From assembly GCA_045545095.1 (NCBI GenBank), contig JAZQAG010000030.1, positions 1-64,000 of the forward strand: a stretch of DNA of 64,000 nt, read 5' to 3'. Numbering within the stretch: position 1 is the first letter of the stretch; every line of letters starts with the position of its first letter. The stretch is from Phocaeicola_A sp045545095. Lineage in GTDB: Bacteria; Bacteroidota; Bacteroidia; Bacteroidales; Bacteroidaceae. Made by a program: the position numbers and the translations under genes. The notes beneath the pieces are model-generated. The model was not told the DNA's origin. It did no database searches and was given only the letters and a program-made list of their open reading frames with translations. Shown one piece after another: positions 1 to 9,008 of the stretch.

Positions 1-102
1 GGATATCCCATATTTCTTACAGATATCCGTTTTTTTCATGTTGCTGTGGTAGTAAACCTCCACAATCTCCAGACGGAGAGAAGTACTAATTGTTCGTGAC
101 AT
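1..102 (-). CDS. Transposase-like HTH protein, N-terminal fragment (runs off window)
   Basis: An ATG at 102-100 on the minus strand opens a frame that stays open for 34 codons to the window edge. It starts MSRTISTSLRLEIVEVYY and continues with a helix-turn-helix-like stretch ending KKTDICKKYGIS. This resembles the N-terminal HTH of OrfA-type transposases (IS3-like and related families). Only the first 34 residues are visible, so the family cannot be fixed. A possible element end lies just upstream near 140-150, where the minus strand begins TGTCTTATAC. What is seen is an open frame with an HTH-like pattern; the mobile-element assignment is inference. Confidence 0.5.
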   Translation of the reverse strand, partial: MSRTISTSLRLEIVEVYYHSNMKKTDICKKYGIS

Positions 103-172
103 AACTTTTTTTGTTGTGTCAACTTATTTAGTACATGTCAGTATAAGACAAACTCTACGTTTCGTGAAAAAT

Positions 173-3088
173 TCATCCCTTCCTTCCACAAAGGCCGGCA
201 AATTCGCAGTATTCGCATCTATGGGTAACGGTTGTCTGGCCGAAGGTGGTGTGGGAGGAGAAGATTTCTTTTAGCAGTTCATACAGTTTTTCGACATACT
301 CTTTTTGGTAGAGCGAGAAGTCGGTTATAGGCTCCTTACCCATGTTGATGGCGGGTGAATAGTTTTCCGAAGCAGCCTTCTGGATATAGAATAGGGCGGG
401 GATAATGGGAGCATCCTTCTCTTTGGCTTCCAAGGTGGCATAGAGGAAGGTCTGGAAAATGTGGTAGGGACGTTTCTCGTCTGTGCGGTCGAACAGTTGG
501 CTGATGCTCTTCGTCTCCTGAATGCGTGTACTGGTTTTGTAGTCAATGATACGGTAACGCCCCTCTTTATAGTCCATACGGTCTATGCTTCCGCCTAACT
601 TGATAGGGAAACTGGGAGTGTTGTCATCAGGAGTGATGGTGACAGTTTTTCCTACTTTGATTTCGGCGCCAATGAATTGGAAGGGTGCATAGGCAGCATC
701 GTGTTTCAGTAATTGGATGACATACCGTTTGATGACTTCCTTGTTCAGCAGGCCAAGTCCGTCATAGATGACCCCGTTATAATTGTCGGGGACTTTGAAG
801 AACTCCTTCTTGAAGGCTTGTTCGACCTTTTGGTTTATCACCAGCGTATTTTTGCGTAGGGTATCAATGTCACTCTTGTTGATGAGCGTATTCCCTTTCC
901 TTTCCACAATATCTTCATATAGATATTCCATTGTGCGGTGGAAGATGTTTCCGAAGACTGAGGCATCTATATCCTCGTTGACATCCTTGTTCTCGTACAT
1001 GCTGCAGGCATATCTCAGGTAGAACTTGAGCGGACAGTCCAGATAGACATTGATGGCTGAAGGGGAAAGGTAGCCTTCCGTACCGCCAAAGCGACGGCGC
1101 AATTTGTTGGCTATCTCTTTGGTACTGTGTACGATGATACCCGGATGGCGGAGTATGCTCTGTGGTGCAGACAGGGTATAGCGCTTTATGTTATTCCCAG
1201 CCTGTCCCTCCTTGTTCATGGAACTCTCTATCAGGTATTGCAGCATGAAGCGTGACATCTCACCGCGGTTGAGTCCTTCGGATGAGGTGTTGTACAGCAT
1301 GGTCACCCGTTCGGCACGTTGTAACAGACGGTAGAAGTAGTAGGCATAGACGGCAGTCTTATGTTCTACGGTGGTCATGCCGAAAGCTCTGCGCAGATGA
1401 TGGGGGATGAAGGAGGAATTGTTCTCTTTCTTGGGGAGTTGTCCCTCGCTGACGCTGAGCATCAGTATATTCCGGAAGTCAAGGTTCCTAGTCTCCAATA
1501 CACCCATTACCTGAAGACCGATGGCCGGTTCGCCATGGAATGGTATGGACTGGCTGGCAAGAAGCCGTTTGAACAGACGGTTCAGGGTAGAGAGATTGAC
1601 GGCCAGTTCTCCGGATTCAACCAATGACGCCAGTCTGTTGGTCAGGGTGAAGCATTTGAACAAAGATTCCTTTCCAAGTTCCTCGTCAGGCATATTTTTC
1701 CCATCTTCATCTCCTTGACGGAAGAGGGTTGCCGCTTGGGTGATGATATCCGTAAGTCTGCTCAGGAAACCAGCACAGTCTGTGATACCATCGGTAGGGA
1801 AGAGGCATTGCAGGATACCATCGCATTGCAGTTCTGACGGTAGGGGAAAGAACCGGTTGTTGGCTATCATTCTTTCCTCCAACTTTTCGGCTTCTGTGGT
1901 GAGTTTGCGCACATAAGGGTGTTTCAGTACCGAGAGTACATACCTGTGGTGATAGCGTCCCGACGCTTTGTCGTACCCGTCGGTGTACAGGTCTGCCAAC
2001 ATGGTGAGCAGACTATGTATGGGTGTACCCGATAGCGGATAGCCCATGGTGATGTTCAGTGCTTTGACCTGTTCGGAAGGTAATGTGTGCAGAACCGGTT
2101 GCAACAGTTTCTCGTTGCAGAGAACAATGGCTGTCTCGTTCTCTTTCTTGGTCAAGTTCGTTTCCAACCAGTCGGGTATATAAGAGACTTGTGCATTCTC
2201 CGTCGCGGTAGCTATGTATTCTACCGTTTTTGGTTTGCTCAGGTTTTCAAACAAGGAGTCGTCGGTCAACTCGTTTGGAAACAGCTCCAGGTTCCTGGTT
2301 ATAAATACTCCGGCTTCATTCTTCTCTTGGTCCTTATATCGTTTGTCATAATCCCAATAGAACATGGCTTTTCCCTCTTTTTTGAGCAGGGTGAAAAGCC
2401 GTTGCTCGACCTTGTTCAATACGTTGAACCCGACAAAGACATAGCGGTTGTAAGCCAGTCGGGTAGTATCCAGATTCTCTACCACATCCCTATAGAGTTG
2501 TCCTTCGTAGGCCAAACCATCTTGGGAAAGCCTTTCGCGGAACTTATGATAGATGGCGCTCAGATTGTTCCAAAGTGCCAAGAATCGTCTTTTCAGTTCG
2601 GTATCCTTTTCGACAGAGAAGTTTTGGAAGAACATTTGCAGGGACTTGATCTGTTCATCGGTCAGATAGTCATGATTGTCAATCAGTTCATGCAGGTCTT
2701 TCAGGTTGCTGAACAGACGGTCTGCCTCTACCATGTTCTTGTCCAGGTCGTCAAAATCAGCAATGAGCATTTCGCCCCAGAAGTAGAAGTTGTCCAGTGT
2801 TTCTTCCTCTTCTCCCTCTTTTTTTCCTATCTCCTGGCAGAAGATTTGGTAGAGTGTGCATACCAAGCGTATAGGGTCGGCGACGGTGTGAGGACTGAGT
2901 CCGCGCAGCAATTCGCTGATGGTCATATATACAGGAGTCCAGACTGGCTTGTCAGTACATCGGGCAAGCCATTGGTTGAAGAATAGTCCTGCTCGTTTGT
3001 TGGGGAAAACCACTACGGTGTCCGTCAAGTCTCCTTTACATTTGGCGTATAAGTCTTCTGCTACTATCTTTAGAAATGTTTCCATCAT
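173..3088 (-). CDS. AddB-like PD-(D/E)XK nuclease subunit of a helicase-nuclease
   Basis: This 971-residue protein matches the AddB/RexB type of recombination nuclease, which with AddA processes double-strand breaks for RecA loading. Near the C terminus, GSIDRMD is followed by RIIDYKT (D849, K851), the PD-(D/E)XK nuclease core. One upstream cysteine (C685 in YLDCPLKFY) and three terminal ones (C958, C961, C967 in RCEYCEFAGLCGR) have the spacing expected for the AddB iron-sulfur cluster. The N-terminal region is a degenerate helicase fold, with VVVFPNKRAG as a poor Walker A. It starts at tandem ATGs 3 nt after the AddA-like stop, so the two are surely co-transcribed and probably coupled. Bacteroidetes versions are often annotated simply as PD-(D/E)XK nuclease family protein. 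Confidence 0.85.
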   Translation of the reverse strand: MMETFLKIVAEDLYAKCKGDLTDTVVVFPNKRAGLFFNQWLARCTDKPVWTPVYMTISELLRGLSPHTVADPIRLVCTLYQIFCQEIGKKEGEEEETLDNFYFWGEMLIADFDDLDKNMVEADRLFSNLKDLHELIDNHDYLTDEQIKSLQMFFQNFSVEKDTELKRRFLALWNNLSAIYHKFRERLSQDGLAYEGQLYRDVVENLDTTRLAYNRYVFVGFNVLNKVEQRLFTLLKKEGKAMFYWDYDKRYKDQEKNEAGVFITRNLELFPNELTDDSLFENLSKPKTVEYIATATENAQVSYIPDWLETNLTKKENETAIVLCNEKLLQPVLHTLPSEQVKALNITMGYPLSGTPIHSLLTMLADLYTDGYDKASGRYHHRYVLSVLKHPYVRKLTTEAEKLEERMIANNRFFPLPSELQCDGILQCLFPTDGITDCAGFLSRLTDIITQAATLFRQGDEDGKNMPDEELGKESLFKCFTLTNRLASLVESGELAVNLSTLNRLFKRLLASQSIPFHGEPAIGLQVMGVLETRNLDFRNILMLSVSEGQLPKKENNSSFIPHHLRRAFGMTTVEHKTAVYAYYFYRLLQRAERVTMLYNTSSEGLNRGEMSRFMLQYLIESSMNKEGQAGNNIKRYTLSAPQSILRHPGIIVHSTKEIANKLRRRFGGTEGYLSPSAINVYLDCPLKFYLRYACSMYENKDVNEDIDASVFGNIFHRTMEYLYEDIVERKGNTLINKSDIDTLRKNTLVINQKVEQAFKKEFFKVPDNYNGVIYDGLGLLNKEVIKRYVIQLLKHDAAYAPFQFIGAEIKVGKTVTITPDDNTPSFPIKLGGSIDRMDYKEGRYRIIDYKTSTRIQETKSISQLFDRTDEKRPYHIFQTFLYATLEAKEKDAPIIPALFYIQKAASENYSPAINMGKEPITDFSLYQKEYVEKLYELLKEIFSSHTTFGQTTVTHRCEYCEFAGLCGRKG

Positions 3089-3091
3089 CTA

Positions 3092-6000
3092 TCATTTTAC
3101 AGGTTCGATATGCCCAGTATATACATACCACAAATAGCCTTCCACATTAGGGTATCCCATCTTGCGGAGCAGGTCCATGTATGCGCCTACTTGTGTCTTG
3201 TAACTTTCATTAGGCTTACCGAATTTAAAATCTACCACTACCGCCTTTTGTTGGTCATGGCTTATCATTACGCGGTCCGGACGTCTGACTTTCATCTCAT
3301 TGTCAGACTGGCTGATAATGGTACGCTCGTTCATTAGTGTCCATTCCGAGGTAAACCATTGGGAGCCTTGCTTGTGATTAAGGGCACGTTGCACAAGGCG
3401 TTTGATATCGTCAGTCCCCAATTGTCCACAGATAAGTCCTTCCATCTCCATTTGTTGCAATAGAGGTTCTGCATCTTCCACCGTATGTATTTCCGAGAAT
3501 ATCCGATGCAACAAAAGTCCCTGTTTGAGGTATTGCTCTGCATGGTCGGTCTCTTCATCGCCTTGGATGAACATCTGTGAGCGGTTGCTCTGGCGGAATG
3601 TCAATGGTCTGCGGTGGCTGACAAAGTTTACCGGAAGACTCTCTTGGCTCATCTCCAAAATGTTTGTCTTCTCCTTTTTTTCCTTTTCCTTGGATGGACA
3701 TAGTGTTCCGAATTCATAGATGTTTCCTTCCTTATAGGCATCTATGATGGGTTTTGTCTTTTCTTCCATCCTCTGTTCTGCCACATTCCAGTTTTCGGTT
3801 TCTGTTTCGGAGGGATAAGTACGGGCTGCCCAGTCATCAGTCTCTTTCACTTCCATGCGGGCCAATGCTTTCATCATAAGGGAAGAGATACCGAAACTGC
3901 GTTCATCACAGTTCCCCGTAACTATAAGGTTGGCACTTGCGCGTGTGAAAGCTACGTATAGGATATTCAGATTGTCCACCCACAGTTCCAACCTCTCTTT
4001 CAGGTATATGTCCTTATAGACGGAGTTGTTCATCTCGCTACCGTAGCGTATAGGTAACAGTTCGAGGTTGTTATAGGGCTTCACTGGCGGTTCGCACCAT
4101 ACATTGTGTGAATTATGCTCGTTCTCCATCTTCCAGTTGCAGAAGGGTACCAATACGGTATGGAACTCCAGTCCTTTGGAGTTGTGTATGGAGTATATAC
4201 GTATTCCGTCAAGATTGCCGGCAGGTATAGTCTTGGCACAAAGCCTCTCTTCCCAATAGCGCAAGAAACTGTCGTAGTCGGCAGGGTTGTTCTGCAGATA
4301 TTCGGCTACGGCATCGTAGAAAGCAAACAGATAGGCTGACTGTCCCTCCATAAGATGCAGTTCCAGTATTTGGGAAAGTCTTTCCAAGAGTTCGAAGAGT
4401 GGGAGTGTGCGTAGCATATCCATCTCTTCCAAGAAAGTCGAAGGTAACCATCTGTCGGGACCATCAATGTGCAATTCGTTCCATTGGAAAGGTGTGCTTC
4501 CTTGATAATAAAGAACAGCCAGATGAGTGCGGGCAATCAAGTCGGTAGGATGTGCCAGTACGCGTATAGCCTGTATCAATATTTGCAGAGCGGGCGAAGC
4601 ATCCATGCGGTAAGCCTCGCCTGATACGACAGGTATTTCGGGAAGTTCCTTTTCAAAATAGTTGGCAATTTGGGGAATGAATCGGTTCTTGCGTACCAAT
4701 ATGGCTATATCGTTGGGCTTAATGCCACGTTCGACAAGTTCTTTCACTTGGCTGACAAGATAGGAGAGGGTGGCTTCCTCGTAAGTGTGCTCCTCATCCT
4801 TGTCAAGGAAGGATACCTTTACATATCCCTTTCCGGGAGTCTTGTGGTTGGGGAAGTTTTGTGCCACATCGCTATAAGCGTCCAACAATGGATGACATCT
4901 CTTTTTCTGGTCGGCCAAGTGGATGGCAGCCAACGCCTCTTTGGCACAGGTGAAGAAGTTGTTGTTGAAAAGGATGACGTTCTCTTCGCTCCGGTAATTG
5001 TCTGTCAATGTTTTTTCTTTGACGGGATACTGTGGAAGATGTTGTTGGATGTTCCCCATGATACTCCAATCTCCACCTCTCCAACGGTAGATGGCCTGCT
5101 TGACGTCTCCCACTATCAGACTGCTTGCACCGTGTGACAATCCTTCAAGCAATAGCATCCGAAAGTTCCTCCACTGGAGGCTTGAGGTGTCTTGGAATTC
5201 GTCAATCATGACATGGCGGATATCGGCTCCGGTCTTTTCGAATACGAATGATGAGTCACCTTCACCTATCAGTTGGTTCAGCAGGATATTTGTTTCTGCC
5301 AAGAGGAAACGGTTCTTTTCTTCGTTGGTTTGGTGCACCTGCTTGTCGATAGCTGCCAATAGGAATACCTTATCGATATGCTCTAATGAAAGGCGGCACG
5401 AATTGATGACTTTCAGAGCCTGCGGACGCAGTTCTTCTGCTTTTATCAGGAGGGACTGCAAGTGTGATACCAATTGGTCTGTCAGTGCCGGGTCATGATT
5501 CTTTGTTCTCCATTCGTTGATATCCACCAAGCATTTTTCGACGGTGGCATTCCTTATCTTGTCTGTGAAGTCTTCCTGTCTCAGCTTCTTGAAGTAGCTG
5601 CCTATGCCTCTTGCACCATTTTTCAGATTCAACTCGGTGAGTCCTGCTTGGCTCAGGCTTTGGAAGAAATCCTCCTGTATCTCCTTGAGTGGTCTTTTGG
5701 CCTCTTTCATCAGGATGACCAACTGGTTGTTGAATGCCGTGATGTACTCTTTGCTTTGCAGCTTCTGGTGCAGGCTTTCACGATTTTCAAGGAACTTTTC
5801 TTTCCAGATCTCCCGTCCGAATTCCTTGACGGCATCAATGATTTTCCAGGTCTTGTCCTCGGCAATCAGTTTCTCTATGTAATTCAGGATATGGCCGAAG
5901 ACAAAGGAGTCTATGTGTAATCCGCTGATAAGTTTGTCAACAGCGGCATCCAATACACTGTTTGTGTCCAACTCGATATTCAGACTTGCACCAAGCCTGA

Positions 6001-6370
6001 GTTCTCTGGCCAATGAACGCATCACTGTCTGGAAAAATGAGTCGATGGTCGTTACCTGAAAATTGTTGTAGTCGTGGATGATGTTTGAAAGAGCTTCGCC
6101 CGTACGTTCTCGCACGAAGGCTTCGGAGTAGCCGGTTTCTTGGCAAATCTTATCAAGGTAGTTACGGGAATCCTTGTCGCCTACGGTTATTCCATAGAGT
6201 TGGCATAGGATTCTCTCTTTCATCTCTCCCGTAGCCTTATTGGTGAAGGTGACGGCAAGTATATGGCGGTAAGCTGTCGGATTATGTACCAACAACTTGA
6301 TATATTCCACGGCCAAGGTAAAGGTCTTTCCCGAGCCGGCAGAAGCTTTATATACACTTAAATCAGACAC
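3092..6370 (-). CDS. AddA-like UvrD/Rep family helicase-nuclease
   Basis: 1092-residue superfamily 1A DNA helicase with a C-terminal nuclease, the AddA-type partner of the next gene. Walker A is ASAGSGKT (residues 9-16, K15) and Walker B is IDEFQDTS (D390, E391). A later helicase motif is HNSKGLEFHTV, followed by LNILYVAFTRA (motif VI). The C terminus has RRPDRVM and then VVVDFKFGK (D1047, K1049), a PD-(D/E)XK nuclease core. Both subunits therefore carry nuclease motifs, as in AddAB and unlike RecBCD. It lies 24 nt after the acyl-CoA synthetase stop and 3 nt before the AddB-like gene, all on the minus strand. The role in double-strand break repair is inferred from the family. Confidence 0.88.
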   Translation of the reverse strand: MSDLSVYKASAGSGKTFTLAVEYIKLLVHNPTAYRHILAVTFTNKATGEMKERILCQLYGITVGDKDSRNYLDKICQETGYSEAFVRERTGEALSNIIHDYNNFQVTTIDSFFQTVMRSLARELRLGASLNIELDTNSVLDAAVDKLISGLHIDSFVFGHILNYIEKLIAEDKTWKIIDAVKEFGREIWKEKFLENRESLHQKLQSKEYITAFNNQLVILMKEAKRPLKEIQEDFFQSLSQAGLTELNLKNGARGIGSYFKKLRQEDFTDKIRNATVEKCLVDINEWRTKNHDPALTDQLVSHLQSLLIKAEELRPQALKVINSCRLSLEHIDKVFLLAAIDKQVHQTNEEKNRFLLAETNILLNQLIGEGDSSFVFEKTGADIRHVMIDEFQDTSSLQWRNFRMLLLEGLSHGASSLIVGDVKQAIYRWRGGDWSIMGNIQQHLPQYPVKEKTLTDNYRSEENVILFNNNFFTCAKEALAAIHLADQKKRCHPLLDAYSDVAQNFPNHKTPGKGYVKVSFLDKDEEHTYEEATLSYLVSQVKELVERGIKPNDIAILVRKNRFIPQIANYFEKELPEIPVVSGEAYRMDASPALQILIQAIRVLAHPTDLIARTHLAVLYYQGSTPFQWNELHIDGPDRWLPSTFLEEMDMLRTLPLFELLERLSQILELHLMEGQSAYLFAFYDAVAEYLQNNPADYDSFLRYWEERLCAKTIPAGNLDGIRIYSIHNSKGLEFHTVLVPFCNWKMENEHNSHNVWCEPPVKPYNNLELLPIRYGSEMNNSVYKDIYLKERLELWVDNLNILYVAFTRASANLIVTGNCDERSFGISSLMMKALARMEVKETDDWAARTYPSETETENWNVAEQRMEEKTKPIIDAYKEGNIYEFGTLCPSKEKEKKEKTNILEMSQESLPVNFVSHRRPLTFRQSNRSQMFIQGDEETDHAEQYLKQGLLLHRIFSEIHTVEDAEPLLQQMEMEGLICGQLGTDDIKRLVQRALNHKQGSQWFTSEWTLMNERTIISQSDNEMKVRRPDRVMISHDQQKAVVVDFKFGKPNESYKTQVGAYMDLLRKMGYPNVEGYLWYVYTGHIEPVK

Positions 6371-6394
6371 GTTAGAGTATGTAGATGGTTATTT

Positions 6395-8041
6395 TTAGCT
6401 ATATAGATACCTTTTGATACTTTTCTTGGCTGTCTTTTCAAACTCTTCGGGATGAAGCCTGACTTTGGATATCTGTGAATATGCGGCCAGAGATGCATTC
6501 AGTGATATGCGGTTCTCTTCCATGATACGTTCCAAGTCTGCAGAGTTGAGTCCGTGTGCGTAGGCATCATCTGCGTCAGCATAGACTAACGCTTCCAATT
6601 TGTCGCCACGTAAGACAATGAGTGACTCCGATACGTATGGCATGTTGTTCAGTTTTGACTCTATTTCCTCCGGATAGATATTCTGCCCGGAAGCTGTCAG
6701 TAGCATATTCTTGCAACGTCCTTTGATGTAGATGTAACCATCTTTATCCATGATGGCCATGTCTCCTGTGTGCAACCATCCTTCTTCGTCTATGGCTTCG
6801 GCGGTAGCTTCCGGATTCTTGTAATAGCCACTCATCAGGTTTTCTCCCCGACAAACGAGTTCTCCAGGTATAGTTGTCGGGTCGGGACTCAATACCTTCA
6901 GTTCCATACCATCGGCTGCTGTTCCACATGAACCGGGACGATGCCGTTTCCAATGCTCATGGCAGATGATAGGTCCGCATTCCGTCATTCCATAAGCCAT
7001 TGTATAAGGGAACTCTATCTTGCGGACAAACTCTTCAACTTCTGCGTTGAATGGGGCACCGCCAATGATAATTTCCATAAAGTTTCCTCCAAACACTTCG
7101 ATGGCTTCTTGGCGGATATGGGCTTTTGCGCGGTCGTTCACTATAGGCAAGTGCAGCATCAGTTTCCCCAAATTGGTATTCACCTTAGGGAGAATGTTCT
7201 TCTTGAATATCTTTTCGATGACTAACGGGACACTACAAATGATGCGAGGCTTGATTTCTGAAAATGATTCGGCTATAATCTTTGGTGAAGGCATTCGGGT
7301 GAGAAACCAAAGGTGGGCACCGGCAGAGATGCCATAGAGAAAGTCGAAGAGCATACCGAAGACATGCCCCATAGGCAATATGGAAACTACATTGTCTCCT
7401 GCCTTCAGTCCTATCATGCGATGGCAATAGTTGACATTGGATATCAGGCTGCGGTAGGTGAGCATCACTCCTTTGCTATACCCCGTTGTTCCGGAGGTAT
7501 AATTGATGAGTGCCAGTTCATCAATGGATTCGCGACGCCAATGAATATTTTCAGCAGAAAATCTGCAGGGAAACTTCTGACCGAATATCTCATTGAGATG
7601 TTCGCGGGCATAAGTCAGCTTTTCGGACCGGCTTATCAATATAGAGAAATCCTTGAGAGAGACCACGCCTTCTATTTCTGGCATTTGACGTTCATCGAGA
7701 TTTTCCCATACTTGGTCACCTGCAAATAACAGTTTCGACTCTGAATGGTTGACGATGTTATGGACATTGTCTGATTTGAATTCATGAAGTATGGGGACAG
7801 CAACAGCTCCATAAGTAATGATACTGAGATAGGCTACACACCAATTGGCACTGTTTCGTCCGCAAATGGCAATCTTGTCACCCGGGTCGATGCCTATTTC
7901 ATTCATGACCAAATGTATTTTCTCTATCTTCCTGGCAACATCCTTATATTGTAGGGTTCCTCCTTTATAATCGGTTAAAGCTTTACATTCCCAATTGGAT
8001 ATGACGCTTTGTTCTATTAATGAAATAAAACTTTGGTTCAT
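6395..8041 (-). CDS. AMP-forming long-chain acyl-CoA synthetase family protein (copy 1)
   Basis: 548-residue adenylate-forming enzyme of the long-chain fatty acid-CoA ligase group (acyl-AMP, then acyl-CoA). Motifs visible: INYTSGTTGYSKGVML (P-loop-like A3, about residue 180), YGMTECGP (A5), LHTGDMAIMDKDGYIYIKG (A7/A8) and a C-terminal KTAKKSIKRYL with the adenylation lysine region. It begins MNQSFISLIEQSV, matching the start of its paralogue at 30425-32080, which supports this start. The substrate is unknown: it could be fatty acids or another carboxylate. It is the first gene of a three-gene minus-strand run with the AddAB-like pair, an odd functional pairing that may just reflect read-through. 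Confidence 0.85.
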   Translation of the reverse strand: MNQSFISLIEQSVISNWECKALTDYKGGTLQYKDVARKIEKIHLVMNEIGIDPGDKIAICGRNSANWCVAYLSIITYGAVAVPILHEFKSDNVHNIVNHSESKLLFAGDQVWENLDERQMPEIEGVVSLKDFSILISRSEKLTYAREHLNEIFGQKFPCRFSAENIHWRRESIDELALINYTSGTTGYSKGVMLTYRSLISNVNYCHRMIGLKAGDNVVSILPMGHVFGMLFDFLYGISAGAHLWFLTRMPSPKIIAESFSEIKPRIICSVPLVIEKIFKKNILPKVNTNLGKLMLHLPIVNDRAKAHIRQEAIEVFGGNFMEIIIGGAPFNAEVEEFVRKIEFPYTMAYGMTECGPIICHEHWKRHRPGSCGTAADGMELKVLSPDPTTIPGELVCRGENLMSGYYKNPEATAEAIDEEGWLHTGDMAIMDKDGYIYIKGRCKNMLLTASGQNIYPEEIESKLNNMPYVSESLIVLRGDKLEALVYADADDAYAHGLNSADLERIMEENRISLNASLAAYSQISKVRLHPEEFEKTAKKSIKRYLYS

Positions 8042-8083
8042 ATTTCAGTTTATCATTTTGCACACTTTTGGTGTTTTTGTGCA

Positions 8084-8091
8084 CAAATATA
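8084..8091 (-). promoter_or_regulatory. Probable -7 box upstream of acyl-CoA synthetase 1
   Basis: The minus strand reads TATATTTG here, matching the Bacteroidetes -7 consensus TAnnTTTG, 43 nt upstream of the synthetase start. No TTTG is found at the usual 19-nt distance, so the -33 element is weak or absent. Confidence 0.45.
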
Positions 8092-8212
8092 CGTATTGAG
8101 TGTGGTATTATAAGGAATTGAAACATTTTTTTTCATTTAATTAACAGCCAACTTCAAACTTTATGCAGAACTTTGCACCCGCATTATAAAAATGAAAGGT
8201 CAGAGTTGTTAT

Positions 8213-8848
8213 ATGGATACGAAAGCTTTTTCTGCAGCTTTGTTCGATTTCGATGGAACCTTGGTTGATACCGAACCTCAATACAGTATATTTTGGGGAG
8301 AACAGGGTAGGAGGTATCATCCCGAAATACCCCATTTTGAAAGTCTCATTAAAGGACAGACATTGGGACAAATCTTTGATGGGCATTTTGCTGGTATGCC
8401 GGAAGTACAACTTCGGATTGTAGATGAGTTGAACCAATTTGAACGGAACATGCATTTCGACTACATAAATGGCGCAAAGGAATTCGTTACCCATCTGAAA
8501 GAACAAGGTGTGAAGACCGCTATTGTGACCAGTTCCAATAATCAGAAGATGGCAAATGCCTATGCTTCGCTTCCCGAACTGAAAGAACTCTTTGACCTTA
8601 TCCTGACGGCCGATATGTTTACCCGTTCAAAGCCCGATCCGGATTGTTTCCTGACAGCAGCCTCACGACTTGGAACAGAGGCAGAGGAGTGTATTGTTTT
8701 CGAGGATTCTCTGCACGGACTCCAAGCAGCACGTAGTGCCGGTATGAGGGTGATAGGGCTGTCAACGACACTTTCTGCCGAGCGTATAGTATCATTGGCT
8801 GACGAGGTTTGGGAGGATTTCGCAGATAAACAGATATGCATCGAATAA
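8213..8848 (+). CDS. HAD-superfamily phosphatase / beta-phosphoglucomutase-like
   Basis: About 211-residue HAD hydrolase of the subfamily with an alpha-helical cap (beta-phosphoglucomutase, phosphoglycolate phosphatase-like). Motif I is LFDFDGTLVDTE with the nucleophile aspartate. Motif II is the TSS of VTSSNNQK, motif III the lysine of RSKPDPDCF, and motif IV is VFEDSLHGLQAA. The substrate cannot be told from sequence. An upstream ATG at 8192 is in frame. I prefer 8213 because a CTTTGCACCC promoter end at 8171-8180 (identical to that of the tRNA-Asp promoter) puts the transcript start near 8183, leaving a sensible leader. The stop codon runs straight into a short tandem repeat. Confidence 0.82.
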   Translation: MDTKAFSAALFDFDGTLVDTEPQYSIFWGEQGRRYHPEIPHFESLIKGQTLGQIFDGHFAGMPEVQLRIVDELNQFERNMHFDYINGAKEFVTHLKEQGVKTAIVTSSNNQKMANAYASLPELKELFDLILTADMFTRSKPDPDCFLTAASRLGTEAEECIVFEDSLHGLQAARSAGMRVIGLSTTLSAERIVSLADEVWEDFADKQICIE

Positions 8849-8930
8849 AGTCGGTACTTTTAATAGAAAGAGTCGGTGCTTTTAATAGATAAAGTCGGTG
8901 CTTGTACGCATTAAAGTCGGTGCTTTTATT
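8847..8930 (+). repeat. Tandem AAAGTCGGTGCTTTT repeat, locus A (4 units)
   Basis: Four imperfect units follow one another: AAAGTCGGTACTTTTAATAG (8847-8866), AAAGAGTCGGTGCTTTTAAT plus AG (8867-8888), one with CTTGTACGCATT (8889-8912) and AAAGTCGGTGCTTTTATT (8913-8930). The same block, one unit shorter, recurs at 35637-35698. Each unit can form a tiny hairpin (AAAGU with A/G-CUUU). It sits between the HAD gene and panB. Confidence 0.8.
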
Positions 8931-9008
8931 AAGGGAGAAATACTACCTCATGGAGCATAAATAGGGAATTGATAAAATAAGAAACATAAAAACCAATAAC
9001 AAAATATT

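Noticed and set aside
2087..2986. 299-codon frame on the plus strand
   Set aside because: Antisense to the AddB-like gene, whose motifs are intact. No start context or family features.
8847..8930. The repeat unit AGTCGGTGCTTTT equals the 3' end of the Streptococcus pyogenes tracrRNA
   Set aside because: Only the right half of that hairpin is present, no anti-repeat, CRISPR repeat or Cas gene is nearby, and the unit recurs upstream of an HU-like gene. Treated as coincidence.
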